Shown piece by piece: positions 63,791 through 64,000 of a stretch of DNA of 64,000 nucleotides (within the stretch, counting starts at the first letter, position 1; the number at the start of each line of letters is the position of its first letter). The position numbers and the translations under genes were made by a program. Source of the stretch: Microthrixaceae bacterium (GTDB lineage Bacteria > Actinomycetota > Acidimicrobiia > Acidimicrobiales > Microtrichaceae). The stretch covers positions 124,001-188,000 of the forward strand of contig JAOSKI010000001.1 of the NCBI GenBank assembly GCA_027493675.1. Direction: 5' to 3'. The notes under the pieces were generated by a model. It had not been told where the DNA came from, ran no database searches, and worked only from the letters and a program-made list of their open reading frames with translations.

Positions 63791-64000
63791 GTGAGTGCAC
63801 AACCATCACCGGAGATGTGGCAGGTCAAGGCTGCATGTCGAGGACCGCAGTCGGCGGCCTTCTTCCCTCCACCGCAGTTCGAACGCAAGGCGGACCGCCT
63901 GGTGCGTGAGAACCGTGCCAAGCAGATCTGCGCAGAGTGCGTCGTTCGCAGTGAGTGCTTGGAGTACTCCTGGAGATCTCCGAACCACATGGGATCTGGG
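63791..64000 (+). CDS. WhiB-family transcriptional regulator, 3' end outside window
   Basis: The first 70 residues are seen from GTG 63791 (MSAQPSPEMWQVKAACRGPQ). The iron-sulphur ligands are Cys in KAACRG and the ICAECVVRSECLEY cluster, giving the C...C-x2-C-x5-C pattern of WhiB proteins. ERKADRLVRENRAKQICAEC is typical. The Gly-rich G-[V/I]-W-G turn and basic tail lie beyond the edge. In mycobacteria whiB4 lies beside the ArsA-like pair, which suggests the same subfamily. Confidence 0.85.
   Translation, partial: MSAQPSPEMWQVKAACRGPQSAAFFPPPQFERKADRLVRENRAKQICAECVVRSECLEYSWRSPNHMGSG

Overview
The window is a high-GC chromosomal segment around the replication origin of an actinobacterium. 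It carries dnaA-dnaN-recF-DUF721-gyrB-gyrA on one strand and rpmH-rnpA-yidD-yidC-jag-rsmG-parA-parB on the other. The next blocks are cwlM/trxA/trxB/anti-sigma/sigM/kinase/DUF6049, pcnA, DUF5318-class A PBP, rpsF-ssb-rpsR-rplI-dnaB, and a pair of ArsA-like ATPases with a WhiB regulator. This is the gene order of the mycobacterial and streptomycete origin regions. Gene order, WhiB, DUF3566, CwlM and DUF6049 support Actinomycetota. A deep branch such as Acidimicrobiia is my guess, not something I could test.

Layout. 1-8.4 kb: a partial PAS/GAF/GGDEF signalling protein, a coiled-coil ATPase-like protein, acyl-CoA thioesterase II, an inositol-monophosphatase-family phosphatase, a FliA/WhiG-type sigma factor, a Rossmann protein, tRNA-Ile(GAT), DUF3566 and a TadE-like protein. 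8.4-17.4 kb: gyrA, gyrB, DUF721, recF, dnaN, dnaA. 17.4-24.3 kb: the opposite-strand rpmH-to-parB block, with two palindromic parS sites in a 1 kb gene-free gap before parA. 24.4-33.1 kb: cwlM, trxA, trxB, anti-sigma, sigM, kinase, DUF6049 and GNAT. 33.2-43.1 kb: deacetylase-family enzyme, CCA-adding enzyme, universal stress protein, methyltransferase, DUF5318, PBP, panB and rpsF-ssb-rpsR-rplI. 43.4-52.1 kb: intein-bearing dnaB, aat, hydroxyacyl-CoA dehydrogenase, S51-like protein, cyclophilin, lysC and asd. 52.1-57.8 kb: an accessory region with a 1.5 kb element bounded by perfect inverted repeats and an 8-bp target duplication, a second repeat end, an ISL3-type transposase remnant, an SGNH hydrolase fused to a second domain, a lipoprotein, a DNA-methylase remnant and a MazG-like protein. 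57.9-64 kb: epimerase, CAP lipoprotein, tRNA-Pro(CGG), receiver-domain protein, ArsA-like pair, NfeD-like protein and a partial WhiB.

Sequence quality dominates the reading. More than half of the conserved genes, including essential ones (dnaA, gyrA, gyrB, recF, parA, ssb, rpsF, lysC, asd), are interrupted by single-base shifts with no loss of conserved residues, and tRNA-Pro lacks one T-loop base. I read these as uncorrected indel errors, not pseudogenes. Frameshifted genes are given one span from the first start to the last stop, with approximate shift positions.
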